The notes below the pieces were generated by a model. The model saw nothing but the letters and a program-made list of their open reading frames with translations. It made no database searches and had not been told where the DNA came from. DNA of 64,000 nt. Source: Planctomycetota bacterium. GTDB taxonomy: Bacteria; Planctomycetota; UBA1135; GCA-002686595. The stretch lies in contig JAEUHY010000017.1 of NCBI GenBank assembly GCA_016795325.1, forward strand, positions 1 to 64,000, in the 5' to 3' direction. Made by a program: the position numbers and the translations under genes. Positions 27,103 through 36,924 of the stretch are shown here, one piece after another (the stretch's first letter is position 1; the number at the start of each line of letters is the position of its first letter).

Positions 27103-28044
27103 TCACGTGAAGAAGCGCCGCGTGAGGTGGAAGAACACCGGCGCTGCGAAGCACACCGAGTCGAGGCGGTCGAGCATGCCGCCGTGGCCTTCGATCATCT
27201 CGCCCCAGTCCTTGGCGCCGAGGCTGCGCTTGACCGCGGAGAGCGTGAGGCCGCCGACGAAGCCCATGAGGACGATCGCGGCGGACATTCCGAGGGACTC
27301 GACGAAGTCAAAGGGCGTGAAGCGGTGCAGCGCGCCGCCGATCAAGGTGGCGGAGAGTCCGCCGACGACGAGGCCCTCGACGGTCTTCGAAGGGCTCACT
27401 TGGGGCGCGAGCTTGGTGCGGCCGAAGAGCTTGCCGAACACGTATTGCAGCACGTCGCTGAGCTGCACGACGAGCAGCAGGTAGAGCACGAGCAACGCGT
27501 TCGGGCCTTCGTAGCCAGGGATCTCGAGCAGCAGCAGCGCGGGCGCGTGGCTCACGCAGTAAACGCAGATCATCACGGCCCACTGCAACTTCGCGGTGCG
27601 CGCGAGGAAGTCCTGGGTGTCTCCGGCGAAGGCTGCAAAGGCGGGCAGGAGCAGGAAGGCCCACACCGGAATCAGGATCGAGAACAGGCCGTAACGATCG
27701 ATGCCGATGAGCGCGTACTGCGCCGGAATCGCGATGTAGAACGCGAGCAACAGCGGGCGGTAGTCGCCAGGCCGCGTGGGCGTGAGCGAGACGAATTCGC
27801 GCAGCGCGAAGAAGCTCGCCGCGGCGAAGAGCACGAGCGTGGTGGTCTCGCCGAGCGTGAACGCCGCGCCGAGCACGAGCACCATCACCCACCAAGCGCG
27901 TGTCCGTGCGTTGAGATTCTCGACCGTCGCGCGCGCAGCGGGCGTCGAGGCGCGCCGCGCGAGCACGGCGCCGATGAGCGAAGCCACGACGAGCAACGCA
28001 ACGATGCCGCCGGCGAGCCAACGTACGTCTTCGCGCTCGCTCAC
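27103..28044 (-). CDS. cdsA: Phosphatidate cytidylyltransferase (CDP-diglyceride synthase)
   Basis: A 313-residue polytopic membrane protein with about eight hydrophobic segments and the CdsA signature near the C-terminus (residues ~269-296): SAVKRSLGAKDWGEM followed by GHGGMLDRLDS. It makes CDP-diacylglycerol from phosphatidic acid and CTP at the inner membrane, the branch point of phospholipid synthesis. The GTG start at 28044 overlaps the stop codon of the acyltransferase gene (GTGA), so the two are translationally coupled. Together with the two upstream genes it forms a phospholipid-synthesis operon: acylation, CDP activation and headgroup transfer. Confidence 0.93.
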   Translation of the reverse strand: MSEREDVRWLAGGIVALLVVASLIGAVLARRASTPAARATVENLNARTRAWWVMVLVLGAAFTLGETTTLVLFAAASFFALREFVSLTPTRPGDYRPLLLAFYIAIPAQYALIGIDRYGLFSILIPVWAFLLLPAFAAFAGDTQDFLARTAKLQWAVMICVYCVSHAPALLLLEIPGYEGPNALLVLYLLLVVQLSDVLQYVFGKLFGRTKLAPQVSPSKTVEGLVVGGLSATLIGGALHRFTPFDFVESLGMSAAIVLMGFVGGLTLSAVKRSLGAKDWGEMIEGHGGMLDRLDSVCFAAPVFFHLTRRFFT

Positions 28045-28652
28045 GCGGCTCTCCCCGAGAGCGCGATGACCGCCGCACGCGCTCGTTCGAGAAACAGCGG
28101 CTTGGTTTCGCCCGCTTCGACGCGCAGCGGCGCGCCGAAGCTCACGGTGCAGGTGAACGGCACGGGCACGAGCGCGCCCTTGGGCAGGCAGCGCTGGAGG
28201 TTCTCGAGGTACACAGGCACGAGTTCGACCGCGGGAAAGCGCTGCGCGAGGTGGAACAGGCCGCTCTTGAATGCGCCTGGCAACGGCTCGAATCCGCGTG
28301 TGCCCTCGGGAAACAAGATGAGCGAGTCGCCGCGCTCGAGCGCTTCGCCGAGCGGCGCGAGCGGATCGGCGTCGCGGTCCTCGCGCTGGCGATCGATCAA
28401 CACCGCGTTGAGCGTGGCCGTCGCGATGTAGCGCCGAGTTCCCGCTCCCCAGTAGTCGCGCGCGGCGACCGGCCGCGTGCGCGCACGCAGTTCGGCAGGC
28501 AATGCCGCCCACAACGCGATCGTGTCGAAGTGGCTCGAGTGGTTGGCGAAGTAGATGCGCTGGCGCGGGAGCGGTTCGGCGCCGCGCCAACGCGCGTAGG
28601 CGCCGACCAGCAGCTTGGCGAGACCGACACACGCCCAGCTCGAGGGCCTCAC
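28041..28652 (-). CDS. 1-acylglycerol-3-phosphate acyltransferase-like protein (PlsC family)
   Basis: The 203-residue protein carries the glycerolipid acyltransferase motifs in order: NHSSHFD (His38 and Asp43, the HX4D catalytic pair) and FPEGTR (residues ~114-119, glycerophosphate binding), plus a VPVYLENL segment. It should transfer an acyl chain to lysophosphatidate, or to a related lyso-lipid, at the membrane. It starts with GTG at 28652 inside the stop of the CDP-alcohol phosphotransferase gene and its own TGA overlaps the GTG of cdsA, so all three genes are joined by 4-bp GTGA overlaps. It is short for the family, lacking an N-terminal membrane helix. Confidence 0.9.
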   Translation of the reverse strand: MRPSSWACVGLAKLLVGAYARWRGAEPLPRQRIYFANHSSHFDTIALWAALPAELRARTRPVAARDYWGAGTRRYIATATLNAVLIDRQREDRDADPLAPLGEALERGDSLILFPEGTRGFEPLPGAFKSGLFHLAQRFPAVELVPVYLENLQRCLPKGALVPVPFTCTVSFGAPLRVEAGETKPLFLERARAAVIALSGRAA

Positions 28653-29281
28653 GCGCGGCCCCGTTCGACGAGCGCGCGTGCGATGGCGCGCGTGCGCAGC
28701 ACGCAGGTGAGCACGCTCCCGACCGCGATCACCCACGCCGCCGCGAGCAGCGCGTACGACGAGCGGTTGAACTCGAGTTCGAACGCGCCGAGCACACACG
28801 CCGCGGTGAGCACCGCCATCCGGTGCGGCTTGGCCTGCGGGCCGCGAAAATCCTGCGCGAGACCGAAGCTCCCGCCGAGCACGCGGATGTACGCCGTGAG
28901 CGCCGCTGCGAGCGCGGCAAACCAGCCGAGCCACGGCGCTTGCACGGCGTAGCCGAGCGCCACCAGGAACAGCGAGTCCGCGACGCGATCGGGCACTTCG
29001 TTGTACAGCGCGCCGGTCGGCGTCTGGCGTCCGCCTTCGACCGCGACCATCCCATCGAGCAAGTTGCACAGGAGGCGCAACTGCACACACGCCGCGGTTG
29101 CGAGCAGCGTCGCCATGCTGGGCTGCGCAAGCAGCGCCAATGAGCCGAATGCTGCGAAGACCAAGCTCGCCACGGAAATTGCGTTGGGCGAGGCGCCCCC
29201 TCGCGCGAGGCTGGCGGCGAGCGCGCGCGCCCAAGCGGTCGAGCGGGTGGCGAGCGGTCGGCGAGCGCTGAGATCGGTCAA
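28649..29281 (-). CDS. CDP-alcohol phosphatidyltransferase family protein
   Basis: A ~210-residue membrane protein of the CDP-OH_P_transf family, which joins a CDP-activated lipid to an alcohol headgroup. The active-site motif is present in variant form: N73-L-L-D76-G77 then G90-ALY-N94-EVP-D98-RVA-D102 (numbering from the TTG). Two of the usual aspartates are thus Asn, and the usual Arg is Val, a pattern of a particular subfamily, so the headgroup is uncertain. The start is uncertain: TTG at 29281 gives a family-like N-terminus (LTDLSARRPLATR), while ATG at 29380 would add 33 unlikely residues. It is the first gene of the coupled plsC-cdsA unit. Confidence 0.85.
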   Translation of the reverse strand: MTDLSARRPLATRSTAWARALAASLARGGASPNAISVASLVFAAFGSLALLAQPSMATLLATAACVQLRLLCNLLDGMVAVEGGRQTPTGALYNEVPDRVADSLFLVALGYAVQAPWLGWFAALAAALTAYIRVLGGSFGLAQDFRGPQAKPHRMAVLTAACVLGAFELEFNRSSYALLAAAWVIAVGSVLTCVLRTRAIARALVERGRA

Positions 29282-29473
29282 GCGCGCGCAGATTAAGTGC
29301 GCCAGGCGCGCGGGACAACCGCTCGGCCCGCGCTTGCCCGTGCGGCCCCAGGCTCGAATCCAGCAGCCCTCGGCGCGCACGCCATGGATTGACGTCTTGG
29401 CCTCGCGCGATCAAAGACTCGCCTGCACTCGAGCCGATAAGCGCCGGCCCAACGCTTCGAGCGAGGAAACGCG

Positions 29474-30106
29474 ATGTCGACGTCCGATCTTGTGGTGTGC
29501 CTGGCGGTGCTCGGCGGAATCGCCGCGTTCACTCTCGTCCTGACCGTCGTCGCGGTGCGCGTGCGGCGCGCGGAAGAAGCGCAGACGCTGGCCCTGCGGG
29601 CCGAGGTCGTGCTCGCGCACTGCAAGAAGCTTCTCGTCGGCCAGGACTGGCTCTGGACGGTCTGGCAGAACACGACCAAGACCTCCGGGGTCACGCTGCT
29701 CGTGCGCGACGTGCACGACAAGGTCGTCAGCACGGTGACGAGCGTGCCGATGCCGCTCGGCGGCCCGATCAAGCACTTCGAGTTCGATGGCAAGCGCTAC
29801 GAGCTCCACAAGTCCGCACCGATGTCGAAGCGCACGTTGCTGCGCGAAGCGGGCCAGGCCACGGTGCTGCTCAGCGCCGACCACTACGCGCTGAAGACCA
29901 CCTACTTTCGTGGCGACGGCGCCGAGGAGCTGTTCACGCTCCACGCCGCATCGGCCTTTCACCGCTACGCGCCGATCCGCGTGGGGAAGGACGAAATCGG
30001 CAAGCTCATCATCGGGCTGAAGCACGACTCGCTGACCCGCGTGCTTACGCTGCCCGACGGGCGCTGCTCGCAGCTCGAGCAGTTGTTCGTGCTGGCCAAC
30101 ACCTGA
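29474..30106 (+). CDS. Hypothetical N-terminally membrane-anchored protein
   Basis: The 210-residue product is not firmly recognised. It has one N-terminal transmembrane helix (residues ~6-28, [19 protein letters not shown]) followed by a soluble beta-rich region with [13 protein letters not shown] and [19 protein letters not shown]. The pattern of short strands loosely recalls tubby/LURP-like folds, but I would not assign it. A GAGG stretch 9 bases before the ATG at 29474 supports the start. It is divergent from the phospholipid operon and is followed by a GC-rich hairpin. Confidence 0.72.
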   Translation: MSTSDLVVCLAVLGGIAAFTLVLTVVAVRVRRAEEAQTLALRAEVVLAHCKKLLVGQDWLWTVWQNTTKTSGVTLLVRDVHDKVVSTVTSVPMPLGGPIKHFEFDGKRYELHKSAPMSKRTLLREAGQATVLLSADHYALKTTYFRGDGAEELFTLHAASAFHRYAPIRVGKDEIGKLIIGLKHDSLTRVLTLPDGRCSQLEQLFVLANT

Positions 30107-30120
30107 GCCGGCCGTCGCAT

Positions 30121-30142
30121 CGCGCGCCGTCGAGGGCGCGCG
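30121..30142 (+). terminator. GC-rich hairpin after the hypothetical gene
   Basis: CGCGCGCC and GGCGCGCG form a perfect 8-bp stem with a 6-nt loop (GTCGAG), 14 bp after the stop codon at 30106. There is no T-run. Termination is inferred. Confidence 0.4.
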
Positions 30143-30347
30143 GCCCGCGCGGGGGCTCGAACGAGGCGCGCGCGGCGGCCTTCCGCAATCAGCACCACGT
30201 GGCCACACCCGCGGCGCGGCGGAACTCCGACTCCGTCGTTCCGACCGCAGCGCAGGCAGGACAACCTGGAACTCGCGCGCCAGAATTCGGAGCCGAGCAG
30301 TAACCGGCCCCCGCCGGTTCGTCTCTGGAGCGCGAGCCCCCACTCCG

Positions 30348-31634
<1,287 letters not shown>

Positions 31635-31637
31635 ATC

Positions 31638-31817
31638 ATGATCCAGTTCCAACAAGGCGGACTCGATGGCGGCACAGCCGGCGTCGCGGGCCTGGCCATC
31701 TTCGCGGCCCTCTTCAGCTTCATCACGACGATCTTCTGGATGTCCATCGCCTGGCGCGCGATGCGCGCGCACGAGCGCATCGCCAAAGTGCTCGAAGAAC
31801 GCGCGCACCAGGATTGA
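31638..31817 (+). CDS. Small membrane protein (59 aa)
   Basis: An ATG three bases after the kinase stop codon opens a 59-codon frame ending in TGA at 31815. The product has a Gly-rich N-terminus (MIQFQQGGLDGG), one strong hydrophobic helix (AGLAIFAALFSFITTIFWMSIAW) and a basic C-terminal helix (RAMRAHERIAKVLEE). The tight spacing, clear topology and normal codon use support a real gene cotranscribed with the kinase. Its role is unknown; a membrane partner of the kinase is plausible. Confidence 0.72.
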   Translation: MIQFQQGGLDGGTAGVAGLAIFAALFSFITTIFWMSIAWRAMRAHERIAKVLEERAHQD

Positions 31818-31836
31818 AGCGCCGCGGCGGTCCGCG

Positions 31837-32184
31837 CAGCCGCTCGAGCCACCGCGCGAGTCCGCGGAAGAACTCGAGCGCGGGGCGTTGGAACGGATGC
31901 GCCGCGCTTGCGCTGCGCCCCGTGCGCTGGGCGACCAGCGCCGCGCGGAGAAGTTCGAACTGCCGCAAGCCGATCACGCGACGGTGCTCGTTCGAGAGCT
32001 TGGCGAGGGTCGCCATCAAGCATCGGTGTTCGGCTTCGTCGGCCGCATGCGGCGGCCCGCCTGCGCCCGCGGTCGCGACCTGACTCTCGCTCAGACCTAC
32101 ATGCGACCAGTCGGCGCACTCGCGCCGCGGCGCGCGGGCTGCGAAATGCTCGCGCTCGGCAAACGAAAGTGACGGATTCGACAT
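31837..32184 (-). pseudogene. Decayed ECF sigma factor, region 4 remnant
   Basis: On the minus strand a frame encodes MATLAKLSNEHRRVIGLRQF (from 32016) then LVAQRTGRSASAAHPFQR and ALEFFRGLARWLERL. This matches sigma factor region 4 in order: the ALAxLPxxxRxVxxLRxFE helix, a helix-turn-helix and the closing helix. The ~55 residues before it look like the linker between regions 2 and 4, and I find no region 2. The HTH contains a disruptive Pro, and the frame runs on into the small membrane protein gene. I read it as a degraded sigma factor that once accompanied the kinase. The remaining 32185-32400 spacer shows nothing recognisable. Confidence 0.45.
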
Positions 32185-32400
32185 CGCTCGCGCCCAGCGT
32201 GAGGGCAGGTCGATGCGCTCGGACGCACCACGAAAGAAAGGGAGTGTCGCAGCGCGGATTGGACGCGGCGGGCGCCGTTGTCGGACACTGGCGAGGCTCC
32301 GCGCGGCTGAATTTCAGAACGGCGGCGCCTCCGGTCGAAAGTCTCGAACGGAGCCCAGTGTCACGGCCGCAGGGCCGAGAGAAGTCGAGGAGAAGAGAGC

Positions 32401-33051
32401 ATGGAGTCGCGAGTCCGTCGGCGCGCGAGTTGGAGCGTCGCTGCAGTGGTCTGCAGCACGCTGCTGGGCGCTTGCAGTGGCGAAGAGGCGAAGGCTGAGT
32501 TGAGTCCGCCGCGCGAGAGCAATGCCGGTGCTGCGCAGGCGAATGCGTCGACCGGTGAACGTTTGGGCGTCGCGACGACGCCGCCTCCGGCTGCAAACGG
32601 CGGCGCTGCGACCGCGGGCGGCGCGGGCGCTCTGACTTGGCAGCTGCCGAGCGGTTGGTCGGAGCTTCCGCTGCGGCCGATGCGCGTCGCGAATTTCCGC
32701 GTCGCGGGCAATGAACAGAGCGAGTGCTACCTCACGCAGCTCGCGGGCGACGGCGGCGGACTGGCCCCGAACGTGAATCGTTGGCGCAGCCAGATGGGCC
32801 AGGCGGCGCTGAGCGAGGCGGAACTTGCCGCGCTGTCCAAGAAGCCGATCCTCGGTGGTGAAGGCACTTTCGTGGACATCGAGGGCTCGTTCGCCGGCAT
32901 GGATGGCGTGCGCGTCGAAAAGGCCCGGCTGCTCGGGCTCTTGCTGTTCCGCCCCGATGGTGCGTGGTTCTTGAAGCTCACAGGTCCGAGCGACGTCGTC
33001 GCCGGACAGGTCGACAACTTCCTGGCGCTGGCCGCGTCCTTGCGCGGCTGA
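32401..33051 (+). CDS. Hypothetical lipoprotein preceding cytochrome c maturation genes
   Basis: The 216-residue product has a lipoprotein signal peptide with lipobox LLGAC (Cys25), then a low-complexity Ala/Gly/Pro linker, then a compact domain from about residue 80 (WQLPSGWSELPLRPMRVANF). The domain ends in GPSDVVAGQVDNFLALAASL and resembles small periplasmic domains of unknown function seen near cytochrome c genes. A GAGGAG ribosome-binding site precedes the ATG at 32401. It is 11 bp upstream of the ResB gene, so it belongs to the same operon and may assist the periplasmic redox pathway. Confidence 0.8.
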   Translation: MESRVRRRASWSVAAVVCSTLLGACSGEEAKAELSPPRESNAGAAQANASTGERLGVATTPPPAANGGAATAGGAGALTWQLPSGWSELPLRPMRVANFRVAGNEQSECYLTQLAGDGGGLAPNVNRWRSQMGQAALSEAELAALSKKPILGGEGTFVDIEGSFAGMDGVRVEKARLLGLLLFRPDGAWFLKLTGPSDVVAGQVDNFLALAASLRG

Positions 33052-33062
33052 GCGAATGCCGA

Positions 33063-34223
33063 ATGCGCCGAGCCTTTGATCTCGCCCTGCGCGGGCTGTC
33101 ATCGCTCGGCCTCAGCTGCGTTCTGCTGATCCTGCTGGGCGTGCTCACTTGGCTGGGCACGCTCGAGCAGACGCGCACCGGACTGTACGAGGTGCAGCGC
33201 AAGTACTTCGAGTCGTTCGTGCTGTTCCACGACGCCGGGGGCGTTTCGATCCCGCTGCCCGGCGCCAACTTGGTGATGTGCGTGCTGTTCGTGAACCTCC
33301 TCGCAGGAGGCATCGTGCGCATGCGGCGCGACGCCTCCACCGCCGGAGTGCTGGTCGCGCACCTTGGAATCGTGGTGCTGCTCGCGTCGAGCTTCGTGAA
33401 GCTCAACCACTCGACCGAGGGCCACGTCACGCTCTACGAGGGCCAGCGCGCGGCGCACTACCAGAGCTACTACCGCTGGGAACTGGCGGTGCTCGAGTAC
33501 GGCGCCGATGGCCGCGCGCTCGAGCGCGTGGTTCCGCACGCAGCTTTCGAGAAGGCGAGCCTCGACGCGCCGGTCGCCATCGACTGCGGCGAGTTGCCCT
33601 TCGAGGTGCGCGTGACGCACTTCTTCGCGAACTGCTCGCCGCTCCCTAAGGGCCCGATGTTCGAGGTCGACGTGCCCGTGGTCGACGGCGTGTTCCTGCG
33701 CGAGAAGCCGCGCGATCCAACCGCGGAGCGCAACATCGCCGGCGCGTACGTCGAGGTGCGCGAGCGCAGCGGCGCGACGCGCACGGGAGTTCTGTGGGGC
33801 GCGCAAGCCGCACCGTGGCGCCTCGAGCTCGGCGGCCGCAGCTTCGCGCTCGACCTGCGCAAGGAGCGCTACCCGCTCGGCTTCACGCTCGCGCTGGTCG
33901 ATTTCCGCAAGGAGGACCACCCGCGCATGAACCTGCCGCGCTCCTTCGAGAGCGACGTCGAGGTGCGCGAGGGCGAGGCCGAGCGCGCGCTCACGATCTC
34001 GATGAACGAGCCGCTGCGCACAGCCGGATTGGTGCTGTACCAGGCCTCCTGGGGCCCGTCGAACGCGCGACCGGGACAGGCGTTGTTCTCTACGTTCGCC
34101 GTCGTGCGCAATCCAGCGGATCAGTGGCCGTTGGTCTCGTGCATCGTGATCTCGCTGGGCCTTGTGTGGCACTTCGGCCGCATGCTGGCCCGCCACGTGC
34201 GGCGCGAGGTGCAGCCCGCATGA
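33063..34223 (+). CDS. ResB-like cytochrome c biogenesis protein
   Basis: A 386-residue protein of the ResB (Ccs1) type used in system II cytochrome c maturation, where it works with CcsA to deliver haem to apocytochromes outside the membrane. There is a hydrophobic pair near the N-terminus (LGLSCVLLILLGVLTWLGTLEQT and LVMCVLFVNLLAGGIVRM), a third helix (VLVAHLGIVVLLASSFVKLN), a long periplasmic beta domain and a final helix (WPLVSCIVISLGLVWHFG). The typical GLYEVQRKYFESF follows helix 1. Its TGA overlaps the ATG of the next gene (ATGA), coupling it to CcsA. The multihaem cytochrome genes downstream explain the need for it. Confidence 0.85.
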   Translation: MRRAFDLALRGLSSLGLSCVLLILLGVLTWLGTLEQTRTGLYEVQRKYFESFVLFHDAGGVSIPLPGANLVMCVLFVNLLAGGIVRMRRDASTAGVLVAHLGIVVLLASSFVKLNHSTEGHVTLYEGQRAAHYQSYYRWELAVLEYGADGRALERVVPHAAFEKASLDAPVAIDCGELPFEVRVTHFFANCSPLPKGPMFEVDVPVVDGVFLREKPRDPTAERNIAGAYVEVRERSGATRTGVLWGAQAAPWRLELGGRSFALDLRKERYPLGFTLALVDFRKEDHPRMNLPRSFESDVEVREGEAERALTISMNEPLRTAGLVLYQASWGPSNARPGQALFSTFAVVRNPADQWPLVSCIVISLGLVWHFGRMLARHVRREVQPA

Positions 34224-35959
34224 ACGCGCTGCTCCGCTGGATCGTGTGCGTCGTCGCGCTGCTCGCCCTGGCGACGCCCGGCCGTGCGCAGGCCGAGCGC
34301 TGGACTCCGCGCGCGCTCGAGCTCGCCGGCGCTCTGCCGGTTCAAGAGGGCGGCCGCGTCAAACCGCTCGACACGTTCGCGAGCTTCACGCTGCTGCGCC
34401 TCAACGGACAGCGCAGCGCGGTCGACGCCGACGGACGCAAGCTCACGCCGACCGCCTGGCTGCTCGACGTGCTGTTCGACCCCGAGCACGCCGCGCGCAC
34501 GCGCTGTTTCCTCGTCGCGGACGCCGATGCTCTGACGGCCATCGGCGTGCACGTCGAAGAGCGCCGCAAGCGCGACCGCTACTCGTACCGCGAACTCGAG
34601 CCGGGGCTTTCGAAGCTGCTCGAGCTCGCGCACCAGTACGACGCGCTCGAAGCGGGCCGGCGCAGTTCGCTGCAAGCCCAGGTGGTCGCGCTGGCCGAGA
34701 ACGTGATGCTCTTCGCGCGCCTTTCGCGGCACGAAGTCGCGGCGCTCATCCCGCCGCAGGAGCGCCGCTCCGAGGCGTGGAGCACGCCGTCCGAGCTGCG
34801 CCAGCGAGCGAGCGCGCTCAGCACGTCCGAGGCCGGCGCCCTCGAGGCGTTCGAAGCCGCCGCCTCCGCAGCGGAACGTCCACGCGAATTCGAGGCCGCG
34901 CTCGAACGTTTCCACCACCACGCTGTCGTCGGCGCGCGCCTGCGCGGCGAGTACGACAAGCTCGATTCCGAACGCGCCTACTACCGCGCGGACCTGCTCG
35001 GCTGGAGCCTCAAGGTGTTCCTGCTCGCCTTCGTGGCGACGGCGTTCCTGTGGCTCGCGCCGCGTCGCCGCGGTCTGTATGCCGCGAGCGTCGCGCTCGC
35101 CTCCATCGGCGCCACGCTGCTCGTCGCGGCGATCGTGTGGCGCTGCGTGCTGCGCGGGCGACCGCCGGTGACGACGCTGTACGAGACCAAGCTCTTCGTC
35201 ACCGCGGTTGGCGTGCTCGTCGCATTGGCGATCGAAGCGATCGGCCGCCAGCGCCTCGCGCTCTCCGCTGCGGCGACGCTCGGCGCGCTCGGCGTGTTCG
35301 TCGCGAGCGGCTACGAAGTGCTCGACAAGCGCGACACGATGCCCGCGCTCGTCGCCGTGCTGGACACGAACTTCTGGCTCGCGACCCACGTCACGGCGAT
35401 CTCGATCGGCTACGCCGCGGGCATGCTCGCCGCGCTGCTCGCCAGCGGCTACCTGCTCGCGAAGCTCTTCCGCGTGCGCCGCGGCGATCGTCCGTTCTAC
35501 GCAGCGCTGTCGCGCATGGTCTACGGCGTGCTGTGCTTCGGGCTGATCTTCTCGCTCGTCGGAACGATGTTGGGCGGGATCTGGGCCAACGAGAGCTGGG
35601 GCCGCTTCTGGGGCTGGGATCCCAAGGAAAATGGCGCGCTGCTGATCGTGATCTCGCAGCTCGTGGTCCTGCACGCACGCCGCGGCGGCTACCTGCGTGA
35701 GCACGGCGTGTGCATGGCGGCGGCCTTCGGCGGAACCGTCGTCGCCTTCTCGTGGTGGGGCGTGAACCTGCTCGGCGTCGGCCTGCACAGCTACGGCTTC
35801 ACCAGCGGCATCCACACCGCGCTGTGGAGCTACTACGGCGTGCAGTGGAGCATCTGCGGCCTGGGCGCGATCGCATGGCTGCTCGAGCGGCGTGCAGCGA
35901 AGCCGTCGCCCGTGGAAACGTCGCGCGAAGCCTCTCGGACCACGAGCCGCGCCGCCTGA
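34220..35959 (+). CDS. CcsA/ResC-type cytochrome c assembly protein
   Basis: A 579-residue membrane protein. It begins with a signal-like segment and a ~260-residue periplasmic region (ALPVQEGGRVKPLDTFASF), followed by about eight transmembrane helices. The haem-handling motif of CcsA/CcmF proteins is visible at residues ~460-470 as WGRFWGWDPKE, with flanking histidines in THVTAISIGY and LGVGLHSYGF. It should move haem to the outer face and ligate it to CxxCH motifs with ResB. The ATG at 34220 overlaps the ResB stop codon. The N-terminal domain is longer than in minimal CcsA proteins but common in ResB/CcsA pairs of anaerobes and Planctomycetes. Confidence 0.9.
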   Translation: MNALLRWIVCVVALLALATPGRAQAERWTPRALELAGALPVQEGGRVKPLDTFASFTLLRLNGQRSAVDADGRKLTPTAWLLDVLFDPEHAARTRCFLVADADALTAIGVHVEERRKRDRYSYRELEPGLSKLLELAHQYDALEAGRRSSLQAQVVALAENVMLFARLSRHEVAALIPPQERRSEAWSTPSELRQRASALSTSEAGALEAFEAAASAAERPREFEAALERFHHHAVVGARLRGEYDKLDSERAYYRADLLGWSLKVFLLAFVATAFLWLAPRRRGLYAASVALASIGATLLVAAIVWRCVLRGRPPVTTLYETKLFVTAVGVLVALAIEAIGRQRLALSAAATLGALGVFVASGYEVLDKRDTMPALVAVLDTNFWLATHVTAISIGYAAGMLAALLASGYLLAKLFRVRRGDRPFYAALSRMVYGVLCFGLIFSLVGTMLGGIWANESWGRFWGWDPKENGALLIVISQLVVLHARRGGYLREHGVCMAAAFGGTVVAFSWWGVNLLGVGLHSYGFTSGIHTALWSYYGVQWSICGLGAIAWLLERRAAKPSPVETSREASRTTSRAA

Positions 35960-36072
35960 CGGCGCTCGCGCTGTGCGCTCAAGATTGGCTTTCGCAGCAG
36001 CCGAAAGCAGGCCACCGGCGAGCGGTGGGGATCCGAGCGCCGAGCACCCGACACCACTCAGAGGGGATTTCC

Positions 36073-36891
36073 GTGGATCGACGCCTGATCGTTCACTTCG
36101 CGTTCGTGGCCGCACTCGCCGTGGGCGCAAGCTCCTGCAGCAGCACTTCGTTCTCCTTCTCGCGCACCTCCGACAGCGGGCTGACCAACGTCGACGAGCT
36201 GCTGACGCGCATCGAGAAGGTTCAGGTCGAGTCGCTGGTCGCCAAGGAGCGCGCACGCGCGGCCTACGACACGTTGCTCGCCTCCGTGTCGCCCGAGTTC
36301 AGCGGCAGCGCCGTGACGCAGTACGCCGAACTCGAGAAGGCGATCGACGTCTCGCAACGCCAAGCCAAGTCGCTGGCCGAGACGATTCCCGCTCTCAAGG
36401 CCTCCGCCGCGAGCGTTTTCGAGCGCTGGACGCGTGACTTGGAGAGCTTTGGCAACACGCGGATGCGCCAACGCAGCCAGGAGCGCATGGAGGCGACGCG
36501 CGAGCACTACGAGTTGATCGTGCGGCAGGCGCTCGCCTCGCAGGTGTCGTTCGAGGCGCTCAACGCGGACCTCAAGGACCACGCGCTGTTCCTCGAGCAC
36601 GACTTCAACGCGGAATCCGCGGCGATGATCTACGACGACGTGGCTGCGCTCGAGGCGCGCGTCGCCGAACTCGACGGCCGCCTCGACGCTGCGATCCAGT
36701 CGTCCAAGCGCTACATCGCGTCGCGCGCGCTGCGCGGCGAGGTCGAACTCGCCGAAGAGCAGCCCGCGCCGCCCAAACCCGGCAAGGGCCAGCGCCGCAA
36801 GGCGAAGCAGCCGCCCGCGGAACAGACTCCGCCGGCCGCACCGGTGAGCCCCAAGCTCGCCGCCGCCGACGACACCGACGGCACGGACTAG
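36073..36891 (+). CDS. DUF2959-like lipoprotein
   Basis: A 272-residue predicted lipoprotein (signal peptide ending GASSC, Cys22). The body is helical, resembling DUF2959: VDELLTRIEKVQVESLVAKERARAAYDTLLASV near the start, a central coiled-coil-like region with ERWTRDLESFGN and MRQRSQERMEATREHY, and DDVAALEARVAELDGRLDAAIQSSKRYI. The C-terminal 60 residues are a Pro/Lys/Ala-rich tail. Start is GTG at 36073, supported by an AGAGGGGA ribosome-binding site. The function is unknown. It lies between CcsA and the flavoprotein gene in the same run of genes. Confidence 0.8.
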   Translation: MDRRLIVHFAFVAALAVGASSCSSTSFSFSRTSDSGLTNVDELLTRIEKVQVESLVAKERARAAYDTLLASVSPEFSGSAVTQYAELEKAIDVSQRQAKSLAETIPALKASAASVFERWTRDLESFGNTRMRQRSQERMEATREHYELIVRQALASQVSFEALNADLKDHALFLEHDFNAESAAMIYDDVAALEARVAELDGRLDAAIQSSKRYIASRALRGEVELAEEQPAPPKPGKGQRRKAKQPPAEQTPPAAPVSPKLAAADDTDGTD

Positions 36892-36924
36892 CGCTCACGC
36901 GCAGCCTAGAACGCCCGCGCCGCG

